DNA of 44,878 bases from Bryobacterales bacterium. Lineage in GTDB: Bacteria > Acidobacteriota > Terriglobia > Bryobacterales > Bryobacteraceae. The DNA lies in NCBI GenBank assembly GCA_019261985.1, contig JAFAQY010000133.1, positions 1-44,878 of the forward strand. Direction: 5' to 3'. The notes under the pieces were generated by a model that worked only from the letters and a program-made list of their open reading frames with translations, was not told the DNA's origin and did no database searches. This document shows, piece after piece, positions 15,591-24,140 of the stretch. The translations under genes and the position numbers were made by a program. Position 1 is the stretch's first letter. Each line of letters begins with the position of its first letter.

Positions 15591-16344
15591 TTTCCAGGAT
15601 TTCCTTGGCCAGCTTGATATAACTTTCCGCCCCCCGCGACCGTGGATCGTACATCAGAATCGGTTTCCCATGGCTGGGCGCTTCTGCTAGCCGGATGCTT
15701 CTCGGAATCACGGTCGAGAACACTTCTTCTTTGAAAAATTCCCTCAGATCCTCGGCCACCGTGCGCGTCAAATTGGTCCGGTCGTCGTACATTGTGAGCA
15801 GAATTCCTTCTATTTTAATAGGATGCGAGAATCCCTCCTTCACTTTGTCGATCGTGTCCATCAATTGCGAAATTCCCTCCAGCGCAAAAAACTCACACTG
15901 AATTGGAATCAAAACGGAATCGGCGGCAACCAACGCATTTAGCGTCAAAAGATCCAAAGCAGGCGGACAATCGATCAGGACGTAATCGAAAGTCTCGCGA
16001 ATGCTCGAAATTGCTTTCCGCAAAACGAACTCCCGCTCGTCAACTTCAACCAGCTCCAAATTTGCGGCCACCAAATTCTTGTCCGCCGGAACGATTTCCA
16101 AACCCTCGCAGTCGGTCTTTCGAATGATCCCATTCAGCGGCCCTCCGCCCAACAGCGCATCGTAGATGGTCCGCATCTCCTGGATCTTTTCCACTCCTAA
16201 ACCACTTGTGGAATTGCCCTGAGGGTCGGAGTCAATGACCAGAACGTGCAAATCATTGGCGGCCAAGGACGCGCCAAGATTTATCGCCGTCGTCGTCTTA
16301 CCAACCCCACCCTTTTGATTTGTGATCGCGATAACTTTCGCCAC
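15550..16344 (-). CDS. parA: Chromosome-partitioning ATPase ParA/Soj
   Basis: 264 residues with the deviant Walker A KGGVGKTTTAINL (about 10-22), the switch I region DSDPQGNSTSGLG and Walker B VLIDCPPALDLLTLNALVAA. ParA binds DNA non-specifically as an ATP dimer and is released by ParB, moving origins apart. It starts two bases after the rsmG stop and overlaps parB at its end: the mnmG-rsmG-parA-parB operon order typical of the replication-origin neighbourhood. Confidence 0.97.
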   Translation of the reverse strand: MAKVIAITNQKGGVGKTTTAINLGASLAANDLHVLVIDSDPQGNSTSGLGVEKIQEMRTIYDALLGGGPLNGIIRKTDCEGLEIVPADKNLVAANLELVEVDEREFVLRKAISSIRETFDYVLIDCPPALDLLTLNALVAADSVLIPIQCEFFALEGISQLMDTIDKVKEGFSHPIKIEGILLTMYDDRTNLTRTVAEDLREFFKEEVFSTVIPRSIRLAEAPSHGKPILMYDPRSRGAESYIKLAKEILENEQRSRQISKTAG

Positions 16345-16346
16345 GT

Positions 16347-16889
16347 TTAAGCGATCTTAGCATGTTTCACGTGAAACATCACGGCTCGGTTGTTGCCCCA
16401 AGGAAGTTTGTTGGCGGAATGTTTATCGCTGATAAGCAAGGCGAAATTAGGCGCGAGCTTTAACGAAAGAATGGATTCCGGCGAAACGGCGCGCGCGACG
16501 ATCCAGTCGAAGCGTTCTTGGCAATCTTCGGCGCGCATTGACAAGACGCGAACATACGAGAATTCACGGAGGAAAACAGCTTTCCTTTGATGCGACTCGA
16601 TCAAGGTGACGTCTAGATCTGGCCGAATGATCGCGACCGGAATTCCCGGAAAGCCGGCGCCGGAACCGACATCGACGATCCGCAATGGGCCCGGAGGGAG
16701 CTTCAGACCAAGATACAGGGTTTCGCAATAATGGAAGCGGACTGCATCCTCTAAATCAGTGATTCGGGTTAGATTAAGTTTTTTGTTCCAGCGAACCAGC
16801 GCGTGGTAATGAGCCTCGAGCTTATTGAGTTGTTCGTCCGTCAGAATTGCGTACGGACGGAACTCATTGAACAGCAGTTCGCGAAACAT
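16347..16889 (-). CDS. rsmG: 16S rRNA (guanine-527-N7)-methyltransferase RsmG
   Basis: 180 residues from the ATG at 16889; the frame is open further upstream, but that part is the antisense-like shadow of mnmG. The start overlaps the mnmG stop by 26 nt, suggesting coupled translation. Family motifs: [15 protein letters not shown], the SAM-binding [32 protein letters not shown] and [10 protein letters not shown]. RsmG methylates G527 of 16S rRNA; its loss gives low-level streptomycin resistance. The C-terminus MFHVKH is encoded by the parS-like site, a frequent arrangement in this operon. Confidence 0.96.
   Translation of the reverse strand: MFRELLFNEFRPYAILTDEQLNKLEAHYHALVRWNKKLNLTRITDLEDAVRFHYCETLYLGLKLPPGPLRIVDVGSGAGFPGIPVAIIRPDLDVTLIESHQRKAVFLREFSYVRVLSMRAEDCQERFDWIVARAVSPESILSLKLAPNFALLISDKHSANKLPWGNNRAVMFHVKHAKIA
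16363..16378. promoter_or_regulatory. parS: parS centromere site
   Basis: TGTTTCACGTGAAACA, a perfect 16-bp palindrome identical to the bacterial parS consensus that ParB recognises. It lies within the last codons of rsmG (MFHVKH), 19 bases upstream of the parA start. It implies that the replication origin is close, which also fits mnmG and rsmG. Confidence 0.96.
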
Positions 16890-18642
16890 CGAGGTATACG
16901 TCGAGGACTGCAATGGCGGCGGGGGTGATTCCGGGAATGCGGCTGGCTTGGCCGAGCGTAGCGGGACGCATCCGGGTGAGCTTTTGGCGGACCTCAGTAG
17001 ATAAGCCGGGGATGTCGGAGTAGCAAAAGTCGACAGGAATCGGGCGGCGCTCGGATTCCTTGAGCCGGGCGACTTGTCGTTCTTGCTGGGAGATGTATCC
17101 CGCGTACTTGACCTCGATCTCGATGGTTTCGACAACCTCTTTCGGAGCGTCGAACACAATTTCGCGGAGCTTGGATTCCGGGCGGCGGAGCCATTCGATC
17201 TGCTTCGGAGAAAGCCGAGCCCGAATTGCCGACTTTAGCTCTTGCTTGTGGCGGTAGATCTCCCAGCGCTGATCATTCACTAATCCGGTGCGCCGGCCCA
17301 TGGGAGTAAGGCGTTCATCGGCATTGTCGATCCGGAGATGCAGGCGGAACTCGGCGCGGGAGGTGAACATCCGATAAGGCTCGTCGGCGCCCTTAGTGAT
17401 CAGATCCTCTATGAGAATACCGGTATAGCCCTCGGTTCGAGAGATGACGACCGGGGCCGATCCTCCGACGAAGGAAGCTGCGTTCAGGCCAGCGATCAGC
17501 CCTTGGCAGGCGGCTTCCTCGTAACCGGATGTGCCGTTAATTTGACCCGCAAGGAATAAACCCGAGATGCGCCGAACTTCTAGTGTCTGTCGGAGTTCTT
17601 GGGGATTAATCGCATCGTATTCGATCGCATATCCGGGCCGAATCATTTCCGCCGTTTCCAAGCCGGGGATCGACGCAATCATCTGGGTCTGGACGTCAAC
17701 CGGCATGCTGGTAGACATGCCGTTGACATAAATCTCATACGTATCGAGGCCTTCGGGCTCGAGAAAGAGCTGATGGCGCTGCTTATCGGGGAACTTTACG
17801 ATTTTGTCTTCGATCGATGGGCAGTAGCGCGGTCCGATGCCTTCGATTTGCCCACTGTAAAGAGGTGAACGCGCGATGTTAGAGCGAAGCAAGTCGTGTG
17901 TTTGTAATGTAGTATAGGCGATGTAGCAGGGTACCTGTTCTCTTTGTATCTCATTGGAAACAAAGGAGAACCTGGTAGGATTCGAATCTCCGTGCTGAGC
18001 TTCGAACAGTGACCAGTCAATCGTGCGGCCGTCGAGACGCGGCGGCGTTCCAGTCTTGAGGCGCTTCCACTCAAGCCCCACATTGCGGAGTTGATCCCCT
18101 AACAAGTTCGACGGGGCTTCGCCGCTTCGGCCGCAACTGTATTTCTGTTCGCCGATATGGGCCAAGCCGTTGAGAAAAGTACCGGTAGTGACGATGACGG
18201 CTTCGGCTTGCACGCTGCGGCCGTCGCGGAGTTGGACTCCTTTAACAGAGCTGTCCTCGAGGATAAGCTCGGCGACCTCGGCCTGAATGATGCGCAGGTT
18301 GGGCTCGTTCTCGAGCAACTCCCGCATCTTGAGCCGATATTGTTTCTTGTCGCACTGGGCGCGGGGTGACCAGACTGCGGGGCCGCGGCTAGTGTTCAAG
18401 AGCCGGAATTGGATGCCGGCGGCATCGGTGACCTCGCCCATTACTCCGCCGAGAGCGTCTATTTCGCGAACCAAGTGACCTTTGGCGATTCCGCCAATCG
18501 CAGGGTTGCAGGACATTTGCGCGATCAGGTCCAGGTTCATCGTCACCATTGCAGTGCGAAGGCCGAGGCGGGCGCATGCGCGGGCGGCTTCGCAGCCCGC
18601 GTGACCCGCGCCGACGACGATCACCTGGTAGCGGGAGGACAT
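16864..18642 (-). CDS. mnmG: tRNA uridine-5-carboxymethylaminomethyl modification enzyme MnmG (GidA)
   Basis: 592 residues, slightly shorter than the common 620-630. FAD-binding Rossmann start [16 protein letters not shown], then [56 protein letters not shown] and [17 protein letters not shown]; the C-terminal helical domain ends [14 protein letters not shown]. With MnmE it builds the cmnm5 group on U34 of certain tRNAs, using FAD, methylenetetrahydrofolate, glycine and GTP. mnmE is not in the window. First gene of the origin-proximal operon; divergent from purD with a 30-nt gap. Confidence 0.97.
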   Translation of the reverse strand: MSSRYQVIVVGAGHAGCEAARACARLGLRTAMVTMNLDLIAQMSCNPAIGGIAKGHLVREIDALGGVMGEVTDAAGIQFRLLNTSRGPAVWSPRAQCDKKQYRLKMRELLENEPNLRIIQAEVAELILEDSSVKGVQLRDGRSVQAEAVIVTTGTFLNGLAHIGEQKYSCGRSGEAPSNLLGDQLRNVGLEWKRLKTGTPPRLDGRTIDWSLFEAQHGDSNPTRFSFVSNEIQREQVPCYIAYTTLQTHDLLRSNIARSPLYSGQIEGIGPRYCPSIEDKIVKFPDKQRHQLFLEPEGLDTYEIYVNGMSTSMPVDVQTQMIASIPGLETAEMIRPGYAIEYDAINPQELRQTLEVRRISGLFLAGQINGTSGYEEAACQGLIAGLNAASFVGGSAPVVISRTEGYTGILIEDLITKGADEPYRMFTSRAEFRLHLRIDNADERLTPMGRRTGLVNDQRWEIYRHKQELKSAIRARLSPKQIEWLRRPESKLREIVFDAPKEVVETIEIEVKYAGYISQQERQVARLKESERRPIPVDFCYSDIPGLSTEVRQKLTRMRPATLGQASRIPGITPAAIAVLDVYLDVSRTAVQ

Positions 18643-18672
18643 AGACGAGTCTATTGTAAACTAGCGTTTCTT

Positions 18673-19884
18673 GTGAAAATTCTCATCATCGGCAGTGGGG
18701 GGAGGGAGCACGCCCTCGCGTGGAAGCTCTCGAGGGAAGGCAATCGAGTGTTTGGTGCGCCGGGAAATCCGGGCATCGCGCAATTTGGGCAAGTCATTCG
18801 CTCGACCGATTATCTGACAGTTGCTTCTTCGGTCGAACCGGATCTAACCGTGGTCGGACCAGAGGTTCCCTTAGTTGCGGGCGTGGTGGATCAATTTCGG
18901 GCGGCGAGAAGGTGGATCGTAGGGCCGACGGAAAAAAATGCGCAAATCGAAGGAAGCAAGATTTATTCGAAAGAGCTGATGCTGCGCCTCGGCATTCCTA
19001 CGGCCCGGTTCGTTCGCGTCGAAGGCGAGGAGCAGGGCATTACCGCGCTTGACCAGTTCGACTTTCCGGTGGTCGTAAAAGCGGACGGACTCGCGGCGGG
19101 CAAGGGCGTGATCATTGCTCCCACCCGGGCAGAGGCAGAAGCCGCTGTGCGGTCGCTTGGGCCTCGGCTGGTGATCGAAGAATTGCTTAGGGGCGAAGAG
19201 GTCAGCTTCATCGCGCTATCCGATGGGCGGGATGCGGTCGCTCTTGAAGCTACGCAGGATCATAAGACCGTGGGCGATGGAGATACCGGGCCGAACACGG
19301 GCGGTATGGGCGCTTACTGCGATGGCAGAATTCTGAGCCGGGACGAGTCCGAGTCAATTATGGACCGAATTGTTCGGCCAGTAATCGATGCGACCAAGTT
19401 CACCGGGTTCCTCTACGCAGGCCTCATGATGACCGCGGGTGGACCGAAAGTGCTTGAGTTTAATGTGCGCCTCGGCGATCCAGAGGCGCAACCGCTGATG
19501 CATCGCCTCAATTGCGATTTTGCAGACGTGCTCATGCGGGCGGCAACCGGGACACTCCGCGGGGCGGAGCTGAAATGGAAGCCGGAACCATCTCTATGCG
19601 TTGTGCTCGCCGCCGCCGGCTACCCGGGAACACCGCGGACCGGAGACCGCATTTCAGGCATAGAACATTGTGGGGCAGAAGTGTTTCATGCTGGAACTCG
19701 GACGGGTGCGGGCGGACTCGAAACCGCGGGCGGCCGTGTGTTGGGCATTACCGCTTCGGGGCCGGACTTGGCCTGCGCAATCCAAAACACCTATGCGGCG
19801 GTCGAACACATATATTTCGAAGGTATGCATTTTCGCCGCGATATTGGACAGAAGGGATTGAAGAGATGGTTATCCACCCGATAA
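18673..19884 (+). CDS. purD: Phosphoribosylamine--glycine ligase (GAR synthetase)
   Basis: 403 residues starting at the GTG at 18673 (VKILIIGSGGREHALAWKL, the canonical N-terminus). The longer open frame upstream lies antisense to mnmG and is discounted. The ATP-grasp motifs are complete: VVVKADGLAAGKGVIIAP, EELLRGEEVSFIALSDG, ATQDHKTVGDGDTGPNTGGM, EFNVRLGDPEAQPLM. It catalyses the second step of purine synthesis: 5-phosphoribosylamine + glycine + ATP to GAR. No other pur gene is adjacent. With only 30 nt to mnmG, the promoter must overlap the start of one of the two genes. Confidence 0.96.
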   Translation: MKILIIGSGGREHALAWKLSREGNRVFGAPGNPGIAQFGQVIRSTDYLTVASSVEPDLTVVGPEVPLVAGVVDQFRAARRWIVGPTEKNAQIEGSKIYSKELMLRLGIPTARFVRVEGEEQGITALDQFDFPVVVKADGLAAGKGVIIAPTRAEAEAAVRSLGPRLVIEELLRGEEVSFIALSDGRDAVALEATQDHKTVGDGDTGPNTGGMGAYCDGRILSRDESESIMDRIVRPVIDATKFTGFLYAGLMMTAGGPKVLEFNVRLGDPEAQPLMHRLNCDFADVLMRAATGTLRGAELKWKPEPSLCVVLAAAGYPGTPRTGDRISGIEHCGAEVFHAGTRTGAGGLETAGGRVLGITASGPDLACAIQNTYAAVEHIYFEGMHFRRDIGQKGLKRWLSTR

Positions 19885-20191
19885 GAATTTCTTTCTGTCC
19901 AATCGGACAATCTTCAGGCATACTACCCCTATGCTAGTCGCGGCGCCGGGACATCATACTCAGCGTGCACGCATCCCCATTCACATAGTTCTGCGCATGA
20001 CCGCGATGGATGTTTGTTGCGGTCCTCCTCTCGCAAGCGACAGCTTGGAGTAGAGATTCAAGGACAAGCTGAAGCTTGTCCTACCATTCCTGCCTCGTCG
20101 CACCCTATAGCCTGTCCTAGGTGTTTCACGGCTTAGTTGCCGAACCAGCTTTGTAGCTCCAAGAAAAGCCAAATAACCGATTGGAGTTTAT
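19885..20191. other. Spacer between purD and the TonB-dependent receptor gene
   Basis: About 300 nt with no credible gene. It holds a short inverted repeat just after purD (TGTCC-AATC-GGACA, too weak to call a terminator) and a family-A hairpin at 20061. The receptor's ribosome site GGAG lies at its very end. No clear promoter hexamers were recognised. Confidence 0.6.
20061..20085. repeat. REP-like hairpin, family A, copy 2
   Basis: AGGACAAGCT-GAAGCTTGTCCTACC, same orientation and same stem as the copy at 4834: GTAG on the minus strand followed by the hairpin. It lies in the promoter-bearing spacer before the receptor gene. Confidence 0.85.
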
Positions 20192-23100
20192 ATGTTTGCT
20201 TGCGGCAAGCTAAGGTATGTCCTTTTTCTATTAGCTCCCCTGGTGACGTGGGCACAATCAACCAGTTCTCTTCGCGGCGCCATTACGGACGCTCAAGGCG
20301 CCGCTATCGATACGGCAAGCATTACATTACAAAACGCGGAGGTCGGCTTCCGGCGTAGCGTCCTCTCGGACGCGACAGGCATTTATCAATTCGTCCAGGT
20401 GCCTCCGGGCCTCTACTCGGTATCCGTTGAGAAACCGGGATTCGCATCGGTCACAAAGACGAGCGTCGAGTTGCTGGTGAATACTCCCACAACCTTCGAC
20501 GTGACGATGCAGATCGCCAGCGTGACAGAGACAGTCAATGTCGAAGCGGATGTCGTCAAGATCAATACGGTCGATGCCTCGATCGGAAATTCGTTCAACG
20601 AGACCCAGGTGCGGCAGCTTCCCCTGCAGACGCGCAACGTCGTCGAGTTGCTCAGCTTACAACCCGGCGTCACACAGACAGGCGAGGTACTGGGCTCGCG
20701 CCGCGATCAAAACAATATCGTTCTCGATGGCGTGGATGCAAATGACAACCAGAACTCCGGACTGGGTGGCTTAGGCACCTCGACGAAGACGGCTCTCCCT
20801 GGCTTGAACGGACAGGGTATCGATCGTAAGACTGGGTTCAACGCCGCTCTTCCGGTGCCGCTCGATTCCGTCGAAGAATTTCGGGTGACGGTCGGCGGCG
20901 AGGGGGCGGATCAGGGGCGGAGCTCGGGCGGGCAGGTAACGCTGGTCACCAAAAGCGGAACAAATCAATTTCACGGATCGGCGTATGAGTTCAATCGCAA
21001 CACCGTATTTTCGGCGAACGATTGGTTCAACAATCAGTCCGGTGTGGCGCGCCAGCCGCTGAACAGGAATCAGTATGGGTTTTCCGTAGGCGGCCCCATT
21101 AAGAAAGATCGCGTATTCTTCTTCTTCAACTACGAGAGGCGCACGGACCGTAGCGCGAACAGCCAGTTGTCGCATGTGCCGTCAGAGGCCATGAAGCAGG
21201 GAATCCTCACCTTCCAAAACACGAACGGAAATATCACGACCCTGCGCCCCGCCGCGATGACCGCTATCGATCCGCTGCATATCGGAGACAGCGCCGCGAT
21301 CTTGTCAATGCTGAATCAATTCCCGGCGGGAAATAATCCGGCGACGGGCGTCGATTCGGGTCTAAACTTCTCGGGCTTCCGGTTCAACGCGCCGCAGAAC
21401 CTGACCTATAACGCGTACGTGGGCAAAATGGATTTTCACATCGACCCGGCCGGAAAGCACACCCTTTCCGTGCGGGGAACGTTGGCGGGGAACAATGAGA
21501 CGCTTACGCCGCAGTCGTTCCCCGGTCAGCCAATTAACAATGTCCTTTTGAATAACAGCCGCGGTGTTGCTGTGTCCTACACGGGATTGCTGACTCCGAA
21601 TCTCGTGAATGTAGCTTCTTTCGGGCTGACGCGCATTGGATTTAACCAGACCGGGCCGACCGGCACTGCCTTCAGTATCGACAGTATCGATCCATTCGTG
21701 AATTACAGCACGCGCGGTTACATACGGATTGCCCCCACCTACAACTGGGTCGACGATCTGACCTGGACGAAAGGAAAACACACGATCACCGCAGGCATGA
21801 ACCTGCGATTCGTGCGGAACGGATATACCAACTTCACGAATGCCTGGCCGAACTATTCCTACAGCCGCGGCAGTTTGACGGGTTTGGGGTCGGATTGGCT
21901 GGCGAGCATGCAAACTTATCTGACATCAACCGGCGGCGATTCCACTATGGTGAACAGCCAAGCGGTGGTTCGGGCCGCCGGTGATCTACTCGGGATTATT
22001 TCGGGCGGAACGATGAATTACATTTACGATCACACCGGCAACGCTCTGCCGATCGGGTCGCCGGCGGTGCGTAATTTCGCCAGCAACGAATATGGGCTGT
22101 ACGTTTCCGACAGCTGGCGCATTAAGCCAGGAATGACGTTGACCGCGGGCTTGCGCTACGAAAACAACACTCCGCCGTGGGAAATGAATGGTCTTCAGGT
22201 AGCGCCCACGATACCGTTACAGAATTATTGGGCCGCGCGCGTTGGGGGCGCGGAGGCGGGTCTGCCCTCATACGCGGCTACGCCCGCTGAGTCATACAAC
22301 TGGAACGGGCCGGGAAACGGGACGTCGAGTTGGTTTGATCGCAACAAGCTGAATTTCGCGCCGCGGATTGCCGTTGCTTATAGCCCGCAAAGCGATTCGA
22401 GCCTGGCCGCAAAGATCCTGGGCAAAGGCGGCGTATTTCGAGCGGGCGGAAGCATTGTCTACGACCGCTTCGGAAGCGACATGGTGGTCCAGTTCGATAC
22501 CGCGAATTCGTTTGGCCTGACGGAGAACGATATCCTCGGCTCGTTCAATTTTGCAAGCGCGAGCCGGTACAACGGAACGTTCCCGGCGTTGCCGGCCGCG
22601 AGTGTTCATACGTTCCCGTTTACTCCGCCTAACGTGGCGGCGGTTTGCTGCACGTATGTGGGCATCGATTCGAATTTAAAAACGCCCTACGCGTACGTGG
22701 TGAATGCGTCGGCGGCGCGGCCCCTGAAAGGCGGGATCACGCTGGAGATCGGGTATCAGGGGCGTTTTTCGCACGCCTTGTTGCTGCAAACCGACATCGG
22801 CGGCGTGAATTGGGATTTTACCGATCCAACCGGTGCAGGGAGCCTGGCGGACGCACAAAGGACGATGCGCAACGACTACCTGGCGCTGTCTAACAACAGC
22901 ATTCAGGCCACCCCTGCCGTGCAAAAGCAGGTAGCCGCGAACCCGAGCATCGTGCCGATCGATCCGTTCGTCGAGAAGTACTTCGGAAGTATCAAGAATT
23001 TGTACTTTCCGGGAAGCGCTTCAGCGAATTATTTATATCTGCTGATGAGCAACGGTATGAGCGACACCGATACGCTGAATCAGGCGGACCGGCTTCACAG

Positions 23101-23956
23101 CGTAAACGGAAAATCCTTTCCAAATTGTATTAGCGTCACCGGGTGCTGGAGCTTCTACGCACCGCAGCAGAGCAGTTTGAACGCGTGGACCAATAATGGG
23201 TCAGCCAGCTACAACAGCGCGACGGTCACGGTGCGGCGCGGCCTGAGCAAAGGTTTCGCGTTCGACTTCAACTACACTCTGGGCCATTCGATCGATAACG
23301 GCGGCGGCGCCGAATCGGGACGGGGCGCATACGGGGGCCTCATGCTCGATCCGTATAACTACAAGGCCTTTCGCGGTTCTTCGGACTTTGACATTCGCCA
23401 CAACATCAACGCAAATCTCCTGTATGAATTGCCGTTTGGAAAAGGCAAGGCGGTGTTAGGGAATGCCTCCGCATTCGTGGATGAACTCGTGGGCGGTTGG
23501 CAGGCTTCGACAATTATGCGGTACCACTCGGGCCTGCCAACCGCCATTTTTTACGGCGGCATTTGGCCCACGAACTTCTCCTTCGGCGCGGTTGCCTATC
23601 CGATTAATCCCGCTTTTTCGACAAGCAACGGCATAGACGCGCAGGGTAATCCAGGAATGTTCCAGAATCCGGCCGCGGCGGCGGGCAACTGGCTGCCGAT
23701 GTATGCGGGTAATGTGGGCTCGCGGGCAGCGGCCCGGCTGGCGGCCGCGACAAACTTTGACATCGCTGTGGCGAAGGCGTTCCGGTTGCCCTTTGAGCGC
23801 CAGCGGCTGCAATTTCGCGCGGAGGCGTTCAACGCTTTCAATCACGCGAACTTCTTGAATCCTTCACTCGACGCGTCCAGCCCGTCGACGTTTGGCGAAT
23901 ACACCCAGGATGCTGGGCCGAGAGTGATACAGCTCGGGCTGCGCTATGAGTTCTAG
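20192..23956 (+). CDS. Oar-like TonB-dependent receptor with carboxypeptidase-regulatory N-terminus
   Basis: 1254 residues, typical for the acidobacterial Oar/Cna-B-TonB receptors and much longer than a siderophore receptor. Signal peptide MFACGKLRYVLFLLAPLVTW ending at A-Q; carboxypeptidase-regulatory domain about 27-112 (LRGAITDAQGAAIDTASITL ... VPPGLYSVSVEKPGF); plug domain about 115-260 with QNNIVLDGVDANDNQNSG and GGQVTLVTKSGTNQFHGSAY; the remainder is the 22-stranded barrel, ending in a strand with terminal Phe (IQLGLRYEF), the BAM signal. It takes up or binds an unknown large substrate at the outer membrane. The ATG has GGAG five bases upstream. The genes for exported redox/hydrolase proteins follow on the same strand after a hairpin-rich spacer. 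Confidence 0.93.
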   Translation: MFACGKLRYVLFLLAPLVTWAQSTSSLRGAITDAQGAAIDTASITLQNAEVGFRRSVLSDATGIYQFVQVPPGLYSVSVEKPGFASVTKTSVELLVNTPTTFDVTMQIASVTETVNVEADVVKINTVDASIGNSFNETQVRQLPLQTRNVVELLSLQPGVTQTGEVLGSRRDQNNIVLDGVDANDNQNSGLGGLGTSTKTALPGLNGQGIDRKTGFNAALPVPLDSVEEFRVTVGGEGADQGRSSGGQVTLVTKSGTNQFHGSAYEFNRNTVFSANDWFNNQSGVARQPLNRNQYGFSVGGPIKKDRVFFFFNYERRTDRSANSQLSHVPSEAMKQGILTFQNTNGNITTLRPAAMTAIDPLHIGDSAAILSMLNQFPAGNNPATGVDSGLNFSGFRFNAPQNLTYNAYVGKMDFHIDPAGKHTLSVRGTLAGNNETLTPQSFPGQPINNVLLNNSRGVAVSYTGLLTPNLVNVASFGLTRIGFNQTGPTGTAFSIDSIDPFVNYSTRGYIRIAPTYNWVDDLTWTKGKHTITAGMNLRFVRNGYTNFTNAWPNYSYSRGSLTGLGSDWLASMQTYLTSTGGDSTMVNSQAVVRAAGDLLGIISGGTMNYIYDHTGNALPIGSPAVRNFASNEYGLYVSDSWRIKPGMTLTAGLRYENNTPPWEMNGLQVAPTIPLQNYWAARVGGAEAGLPSYAATPAESYNWNGPGNGTSSWFDRNKLNFAPRIAVAYSPQSDSSLAAKILGKGGVFRAGGSIVYDRFGSDMVVQFDTANSFGLTENDILGSFNFASASRYNGTFPALPAASVHTFPFTPPNVAAVCCTYVGIDSNLKTPYAYVVNASAARPLKGGITLEIGYQGRFSHALLLQTDIGGVNWDFTDPTGAGSLADAQRTMRNDYLALSNNSIQATPAVQKQVAANPSIVPIDPFVEKYFGSIKNLYFPGSASANYLYLLMSNGMSDTDTLNQADRLHSVNGKSFPNCISVTGCWSFYAPQQSSLNAWTNNGSASYNSATVTVRRGLSKGFAFDFNYTLGHSIDNGGGAESGRGAYGGLMLDPYNYKAFRGSSDFDIRHNINANLLYELPFGKGKAVLGNASAFVDELVGGWQASTIMRYHSGLPTAIFYGGIWPTNFSFGAVAYPINPAFSTSNGIDAQGNPGMFQNPAAAAGNWLPMYAGNVGSRAAARLAAATNFDIAVAKAFRLPFERQRLQFRAEAFNAFNHANFLNPSLDASSPSTFGEYTQDAGPRVIQLGLRYEF

Positions 23957-23960
23957 CGAA

Positions 23961-24089
23961 GTGGGGCAGGATGCAATCCTGCGGCGGGTTGCTAACCCGC
24001 CTATGGCTCGGTTGATTACAGGCTCCGGGTTTCGGGTTGAGCCGACCAGCGCGATTGGCAATCGCGCGCAGGTTAGCAACCTGCCCCAC
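23961..24089. repeat. REP-like composite palindrome, family B (paired, inverted ends)
   Basis: A 129-bp element bounded by GTGGGGCAGG and its complement CCTGCCCCAC. Inside are CAGGATGCAATCCTG, GCGGGTTGCTAACCCGC, a GGCTC/GAGCC stem, GCGCGATTGGCAATCGCGC and CAGGTTAGCAACCTG, so nearly the whole element can fold into consecutive hairpins. It fills the gap between the receptor and the PSD1 gene and could act as a transcription attenuator or RNA-stabilising structure. Half of the same design recurs at 30259. Confidence 0.85.
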
Positions 24090-24140
24090 AAACTGAGCCT
24101 GCTCCACAGGCCTTGATTAGTCAGTTGCTAGGGAGGAAGA

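Noticed and set aside
16890-17159. N-terminal extension of the rsmG frame
   Set aside because: It lies inside mnmG in another frame; RsmG normally begins at MFRELL, 16889.
18409-18672. N-terminal extension of the purD frame
   Set aside because: It is antisense to mnmG; the canonical PurD start VKILIIGSGGREHAL is at 18673.
20122-20132. Second parS-like site (TGTTTCACGGC)
   Set aside because: Only the left half matches; the palindrome is not completed.
23838-24107. Minus-strand frame encoding VGQVANLRAIANRAG and similar peptides
   Set aside because: It is translation of the family-B repeat; the same peptide pattern appears at the 30259 repeat, so it is not a gene.
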